64,000 bases of DNA from Kuschelorhynchus macadamiae (lineage: Eukaryota; Arthropoda; Insecta; Coleoptera; Curculionidae), in contig JAUTXW010005208.1 in NCBI GenBank assembly GCA_030620095.1, positions 1 to 64,000 on the forward strand, written 5' to 3'. A program made the translations under genes and the position numbers. The notes below the pieces were generated by a model. The model was given only the letters and a program-made list of their open reading frames with translations, searched no databases and was not told where the DNA came from. Every line of letters starts with the position of its first letter. The first letter of the stretch is position 1. Below are positions 58,300 through 64,000 of this stretch, one piece after another.

Positions 58300-59300
58300 G
58301 AGGGTGCTTTCAATTTCAATAATAATAAGTACAACTAGGGATAACCATGAAATGAGCGGAGAAGGTTAGGATTAAAATCCGAATTACGTCGAAACCAGAA
58401 ATATATCGAAAACCAAACTTCCCAGTTAGACGTGAAACCAGAGATATATCAAAAACCAAACTTCCCAGTTGGACGTAGAAGAAACCGAAAATGACATTTT
58501 TTTTTCTGTCAAAATTTGACAACTGTTATTTTTACAGAAGGAGCGACATGGATCTGGGGGTGGTCAATACCCCCTGACAGTACTTTTTTTTTTTAAAGAA
58601 TTTTCCCCCCTTTTTTCTACATGAATGGTGTAGAGCACTCACCAAAAGTTTGGATTTTCGAAAAAAAAAACCGGTATCAGACGTAGTTTAGGGTGCTGAA
58701 TACGGGAAAAATAAGCAAAAATCCCATCTCAAAGATTTGACCTTGACCATTTGGTTTTTGACCTTTACCGTTTATCTGCAAAGTTCATAATCTATATTTA
58801 GTAGATTTTTTGGGTGTCATTTACATCTCCCCTATCCGCGTGATCGTATCTTTATTCGTTTTTGCAGAACCGTGCACCAAACTTTTGAATTTTTTTAACT
58901 TTGTTTTTCAAATTTTTTTGTAATAACTAAAGTTAAATATATCGACAAAATGAAACTTTTTTCTGTATCTTCAAAAATTATGCTTTTGAGTGTAGCCGAC
59001 TGAGTTAATATCAGCTTTATGTTAGGTTAGGATAGGTTTCCGAACTTCTTTATAATAACCAAAGTTAAGTATCTTTAAAAATTATGGCTTGGCGTGGCCG
59101 GCTCAGTCAAAGTTAGCAAACAATTAATTACGTGCCCGAGGGGCACGACAACAATAATGATGAAGGTTAAAAATTTAATACCAAACATAAATATGGGAAT
59201 ATTAAGGGCGTGGCCGATATCCTCCTAAAAAGGAGTTCTATATACAGCCACGCAGGTCGGCGGAACGCCTGCTCGTCCAACTTGAAAAATCAAGAATAAA
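58300..59300. repeat. Repeat-rich insertion between ORF1 and endonuclease
   Basis: Contains two ~47-bp tandem units (AGATATATCGAAAACC-like words with CCAAACTTCCCAGTT, 58,387-58,480). Two to three ~127-bp units follow with (A/G)TAAC(T/C)AAAGTTAA and GTGGCCG (58,922-59,220), and a perfect hairpin GTGCCCGAGGGGCAC (59,142-59,156). No coding frame. Its edges and class are unknown. Confidence 0.55.
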
Positions 59301-59369
59301 ATATGAGACTGAAGCAGAATAGCAACCAGAACATTCTAATACCCAGAAGAATAGAGATACACTTACCAA

Positions 59370-59935
59370 GTATACGGACACAATTTTTATCATGCATTAA
59401 AAAAAAAGACCCTTGAAATAGAATCAATGATTGATGGGCTGGCAAACAAGCCTCATCTACTTCTGTTAAGTAAGCATTGGTTAAAAACGGAGGAGGAGCA
59501 ATATATCAAGGAAGAGGGATACAGATTGGTGTCCTGCTATTCACGAACATCAATGGAATATGCTTGTAATAATCTTAAATCTGAAAATGAACCATTAATA
59601 GTTGTTAAAAGCATCGAAGGTGTTGCTGATTTTGCATGTGCAACAGAGGCAGTTCAGAGTGATTGGATTGTGTGCTTACCGGAGAGACATAAGCTTAATT
59701 GACGCTTATCTTGAAATTTTGGAGCATGTACTGTTTATTATATATAACCATATAAAGTAGTTATTGGAAGTGATTTTAATCTAAATTTATTTGAGAAAAA
59801 ATTGGGTAAGACCTATTTACACAGACCTTGTAAATGTTTTCAATTTCTTACAATGTATATTTGAGGCTACTTGTATAATTAACTCACCATCAACACTTAT
59901 TAACAATATATTTAATAATAAATCTCAGGATTTTA
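59370..59935 (+). pseudogene. AP-endonuclease domain of the non-LTR element
   Basis: SMIDGLANKPHLLLLSKHWL continues with YIKEEGYRLVSCYSRTSMEY (59,427-59,702). A frameshift leads to RRDISLIDAYLEILEHVLF, then a GSDFNLNLFEKK block (the GDFN motif as SDFN) and CIINSPSTLINNIFNNKS. These are the EN blocks that would nick target DNA to prime copying. Confidence 0.7.
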
Positions 59936-60699
59936 AAAGTTATTAAACACAGAATTATGAGATCATAAGGCTCAATTTTAGGTATAGAAAATGTGTAAGT
60001 AAATAAAGTTAAACATAGTTTTAGTTACACAAGGTCTTTCACAAAGAATAAAATCTAACCGTTTAAGCAGGAACTCCAGCAAATTGATTGGTCAGAGGTC
60101 TATAATGCAATATAAGTTAATGATTCCTAAGATCAATTTTTAAACTTGTGTTTGAATATATTTAATAAAACATTTGTAATTAAAAAGTATATTTGTCGAG
60201 AAGAGTCTAGGTCCTGAATGGCGTGAATTATTAGAAAACTACAGAGCAGGATGGCAGGATTCAAGTGTGTTTTTTAAAAAATATTGTACTATCTTAAAAG
60301 GGTAATATTAGAGTCGAAAGAAATGTCAATCAAACAAAATATAGAAAACAAAATACTGGCCACATGGCAAATTCTAAACCAGATAAAAGATCAAAACTAG
60401 CTCAGTTTCAGAAAATGTTTCATAAAAGTACACGGACCCACTAACAACAGTAAATAATATATAAGTAAAATGCTTACTCTTTAAATTCATGTCCGGACCC
60501 AAACCTCCAGAATTTCAATTTGAATATTTTAAATAGAGAAATTTCCTCGTTAAAGTTCATAAGACCATTAAAGTCACATTGCGGAAACTCTGTTGGTCAT
60601 CATCAACTTATGTTTTTCAACCGATTCTTTTCCAGACAAATTAAAAAATATGCACATACAAAAGCAATATTCCCATTTCACTGCTGTCTAATATAACCA

Positions 60700-61258
60700 A
60701 AAGTTTTTAAAATGCAATGTATAATAGGTTTATAACATCCTTGGAGAGGAGCTCAATACTGAGTCACACTCAGAATGACTAGAAGGAGAAAATCAACTAC
60801 AAGAGCTACATATCAATCCCTTTCTTTCGCTTATCAGTCTTTAAATGACAGGAAACAAACATTTGACTGTGTAGATCATAAGTCACTAGTAGATAAATTA
60901 GATATGGGAGAGTGCTAGGGGTATTGCTCAAGATCTTATAAAATCTTATCTAGCTGCAAGGACTCAGCATGGTAAGTTAATTAAATCCAAAAAGTTCGAA
61001 TCACAAGGGCTGTTCCTCAAGGATCCATACTGGGTCTTCTATTATATATACTCTATACTAACGAACTACCATTTATATCAGAAGTGCAAACAATAGTATA
61101 TGCTGATGACACTGCAGTCATATCTGAGGACAATTCCCTGGACCTACTCTCACTTAGGGTACAATCGTACATGGAAACTCTTGATGGGTACTTTTTATCC
61201 AATAATCTTCTTTTGAATGTGTCAAAGACTCATGCATTTTTTTTGGGAATAAGTAAAT
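60700..61258 (+). pseudogene. Reverse transcriptase of the non-LTR element, YADD retained
   Basis: Degraded upstream blocks (NRFITSLERSSILSHTQN, TFDCVDHKSLVDKLD) lead into an open stretch from about 60,991: AVPQGSILGLLLYILYTNEL, then TIVYADDTAVISEDN, LDGYFLSNNLLLNVSKTHAF and a stop at 61,258. The two catalytic Asp are intact, but the fingers region is frameshifted and the C-terminal tail is unreadable. Confidence 0.75.
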
Positions 61259-61269
61259 AATGATTTCAA

Positions 61270-62690
61270 CATTTTGTACAATAATGAACAGTAAATATCT
61301 AAGGAAAACACATCTTTTCTGGGACTGGACTAGAGGGTGCACATTGAGGCTGTGGCCTTAAGTTTCGAGGTTATATGAGAGGGTTGGTCAGGATGCTGCC
61401 CTATCGGTCCAAAAATATTATTTTTTTTTACCTAAATCGTCTTAAATGGCTCAAGTTTCTCACAACATGTAAAAACCAACTTTTATCAACGAATATCCCA
61501 GTATATCTATTAGCTCAGGGGTCAACCGGACCGATTTTGGGCATAATCAATTTAGATGAAGGATTTAATAGTGGCATGAAACGACAAAAAAATTAGTATT
61601 TTCTTATTACGGATTTTTGGCTATACACACTTTTAGTTTGGAGGGTTACGTTTTTAAATGCTTCCGGCGAACATACAATTATATTCTCACATATTTTAGA
61701 GACGCAAATTCGTTAATTGTGACTTAAATGAGCATATAAACGTAATTAAAGTAAAAAACAGATTTAAAATTTGACATGACAAAAATAGGTTGTAAGTTAT
61801 TTAACATTTCAATTCAGAAATTGGTAGGTGTTTAAAAAGCGGAAGAATAAAACTTTAAAATATCCTAAAAAATCAAGTATTAATGTTATTATTTCAGAGA
61901 TTTTCTACTACGTATATCAATTTAAATTTTAACATCCAATTAATGTGTTTTTAGTAATGCATCAGTTAGGGGATTTTTTGATCTATAAATTCCATTGTTA
62001 TCGCATAATCGACGTTTTAGAAAATTAGAATTGAGGCTAAAAGCTGGAAGTGGCAAAAATTCAAGATTTCCTCAATAACTATTTATTTTTTTGGAAATGT
62101 AGATTTTAAAATACTACCTATTTTCATTTCATTTTTATAACCCATATGGTAAAGAATATTTGTATCTTCACTGTTTTACAGTTACGTTTATGTGACGTCA
62201 AAACAGGAATTTGTTTAAAATATTAAACAGAAACATAATGTATATTTTATTTGAAATATACCGATTAAAAGATCTAAACTATAATTCATAAAAAAACTAT
62301 AATAATTTTTCGACGTGTTGAGACACCCAAAGCAGCACACAATAACGTACTCTTTTGCGCCAATCCGACTGTTCTGGGCCGCAAGGCTCGAACCTCGCAG
62401 AGAACGACGGATCTCAACTAAAGCGCTTTATATGCTGCCAAGAATCTGCCGAATTTTGGCGGCAGGCGGAAAATATTTGAGAGATTGGCAGAATTTTTTT
62501 TATTTATCTTCTACATGTTGTTAGAACAGTAGTTTACATATGTCTGGCATTGAATTAAATAACTAACACAAAAAGAAAGTTCAACAAATATGAGAGAGAA
62601 TATTAAAACAGAAACAATGACACTTAATAAGACTAACCAAGTTGAATAATTACAATTTAAAAAGTCAACACATATTAGACAATTAAAAAT
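61270..62690. other. AT-rich DNA, no gene recognised
   Basis: Includes a short GC-richer stretch at 62,340-62,490 with a hairpin (GCAAGGCTCGAACCTCGC). The frame there (62,315-62,524) is Arg-rich and not recognisable. No other feature seen. Confidence 0.4.
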
Positions 62691-62699
62691 TTAAGAATA

Positions 62700-64000
62700 A
62701 AATTTAACATTTAAGCTATAGAGATCTAGCATTCCTCTAAGAACTCGCTGGTACAATAGTAAGCTATATTAACCAAAAAGTTAAAAACTTTGGTTTTAAA
62801 AGATTTAAGCTCTAGTTCTCTGACCTCCCTTGACGCTTTATTGTAAAACTTTACTGCCAAAAAATCCAGACATTCTGGCACCTGCGCAACCTGTGGCGTG
62901 GAACACAGTGATCCCCACTTCCCCGCGTGGACCTGCCATGTATCTTGCCATTGATAGGATAGTTAGACAATGGCAGCATACATGATGAAGTGGCATTGTG
63001 CAAAATAGGCAGTTTTCATGCTGTCTCCAGAGAGAAATCCTTCAGAAATAGAGTAAATTTTTGTAATAAAAAAGAAAATATGCAACACAAAAATACCACC
63101 ACTGATTCCATATGGGGACCCCAGCTCAACTCAGGATCAAAATAGACACCCAAAAACTTGGTCTTATTAACAACAGGGATAAGTACTTCATCCATCTCTC
63201 ATAAAGAATATATTACATTACTCGTCTTATCCCAATTCAAAACCAGACCATTCGGCTGGAACCAATCTTCTACCTCCAATTGCGTCTCGCATGCCCCACT
63301 AATGACCTCCTCAAATGTGTCATCACTTACAGAGACTATTGTGTCGTCCGCAAAACATAGCGACCCATCTGGCTGTTCAATGGAAAATCAATAATATAAA
63401 TTAAAAAAAGTAAGGCCCCGGGATAGATCCTTGCGGTACCCCTACCCTTAATTGTCTAGCAGCCAACACAACACCCCCACAGTGACCATGTGAGAGAGAT
63501 CATTAAGATAAGATTTTAACAAGTTTAATGTGTTATCACCAAACCTGTAGGCAGTAAGTTTTTGAACCTAACCTAACCTAATCCATGTCTAAAGCCAAAT
63601 TGTCTTTCAGTTAGAAGTTTATTCTTTTCCATATATTATGAGATTCTTTCGGCAATACACTTCTCCAGAATTTTAGAGAAGACTAGCAGTAATGATTTAA
63701 GACGATAATTGGACATGTCATTTTCATCTCCTTTTTTGAATATAGGATGACCAGGGATGTGCCTTCTTCCAGACATCTGGAAAAGTGGATACCCGAATGC
63801 ATCTAATTATTAGCTTAGTGATAGGTATGATCGACAATTCACGTACTAGTTTTAGAATTTGTACAGATAAATTAAAGCAATCTTTACTGTTTTTGTGTTT
63901 GTTGACAATGTCTCTGACTTCAATAAAACTGAACTCACCAATATTAAGTGAAGTACTTGGCAGATTAGGTAAGTTAATTGGTGAAAAATTAATATCAATA
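62700..64000 (-). pseudogene. Non-LTR reverse transcriptase (Jockey/CR1-like), continues past the window
   Basis: Minus-strand order: SFIEVRDIVNKHKNS (linker), STFPDVWKKAHP (RT block 1), SNYRLKSLLLVFSKILEKCI and LLTERQFGFRHGL. There the sequence is replaced by TTAGG repeats. It resumes with YRFGDNTLNLLKSYLNDLS, LRVGVPQGSIPGPYFF and a degraded DDTIVS-like site (about 63,340). The C-terminal LAVKFYNKASREVRELEL block is near 62,830-62,870. The endonuclease would lie beyond 64,000. Frameshifts are present throughout. Confidence 0.7.
63565..63581 (-). repeat. Short interstitial TTAGG tract
   Basis: AACCTAACCTAACCTAA, i.e. (TTAGG)3 plus flanks on the minus strand, the insect telomeric unit, located at an internal deletion in the RT frame. 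Confidence 0.7.

Larger units (their letters stand above)
57615..61270 (+). mobile_element. Non-LTR retrotransposon with ORF1, EN and RT; split by a repeat block
   Basis: The three parts are in the right order and orientation: ORF1 (57,615-58,250), endonuclease (59,370-59,930) and RT (60,700-61,258). A non-coding block with its own tandem repeats separates ORF1 from the endonuclease. Decay is uneven: the last RT segment is open for ~88 codons. I place it in the CR1/Jockey-like group by its ORF1 finger and block sequence but not more precisely. Confidence 0.65.

Noticed and set aside
59019..59036. TTAGGTTAGG word as a telomeric insertion
   Set aside because: Only two units and not at a demonstrable deletion junction; unlike 63,565-63,581 it can be chance within the repeat block.
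62375..62410. tRNA T-arm-like hairpin (GGTTCGAGCC on the minus strand)
   Set aside because: The T-loop word is present, but no anticodon arm, D-arm or acceptor stem can be formed at tRNA spacing.
62315..62524. 69-codon Arg-rich plus frame
   Set aside because: Only open because of local GC content; no known motif and no neighbouring blocks of any element.

Overview
The window reads as a TE-saturated stretch of an insect nuclear genome. The composition is AT-rich with long (AT)n arrays. The elements seen belong to arthropod-typical groups: Tc1, a DUF4817-type transposase, a Transib-like element, hAT, an R1-clade element, R4/Dong-like and other endonuclease-bearing non-LTR elements, Penelope-like elements, and an LTR retrotransposon of the Ty3/Gypsy type. 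A short TTAGG tract is also present. The order (beetle, bug or other) cannot be fixed from the sequence. No rRNA, tRNA, CRISPR array or bacterial-style operon was seen.

Layout. 0.4-1.7 kb: broken Tc1 transposase (minus). 1.9-2.5 kb: ~140-bp tandem repeat with a GGCGCC palindrome. 2.5-8.5 kb: a CpG-rich, non-coding domain built of degenerate tandem units. It has been invaded by an R1-fragment segmental copy (4.39-5.22 kb, flanked by a 148-bp direct duplication) and by a 1,250-bp element with Transib-like ends and a CGACG target duplication (7.08-8.33 kb). 8.5-10.8 kb: DUF4817 remnant, (AT)n, R1-clade RT (plus). 11.2-13.7 kb: hAT remnant (plus). 14.0-14.4 kb: Penelope GIY-YIG tail. 14.4-21.5 kb: mostly gene-free AT-rich DNA with a ~2.1-kb inverted-repeat element (18.4-20.6 kb). 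21.5-25.7 kb: DUF4817 transposon split by a Ty3/Gypsy element, whose 5' LTR in turn carries a 160-bp Penelope terminal repeat encoding a hammerhead ribozyme.

25.7-44 kb: several minus-strand non-LTR elements, a second long inverted-repeat element (34.8-36.5 kb), and the only convincing host gene. The gene is represented by two minus-strand exons (34,316-34,544 and 27,415-27,637) with consensus splice sites and matching phase. It is tentatively NPAT/mxc-like, and its ~6.7-kb intron is filled with TE fragments. 44-47 kb: plus-strand I/LOA-like 3' end plus another non-LTR element carrying an inverted copy of that end. 49.8-53.1 kb: CR1-like element. 53.2-56.8 kb: two RLE-type elements, the second R4/Dong-like, lying between (TAA)n tracts and interrupted by a truncated non-LTR tail. 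57.3-61.3 kb: Penelope scrap and a further non-LTR element. 62.7-64 kb: minus-strand RT with a TTAGG filler at an internal deletion.

Nearly every coding feature other than the two host exons is broken. The value of the window lies in nested insertions, terminal structures and repair scars rather than in an intact pathway. All identities come from reading motifs by eye; no search was run.
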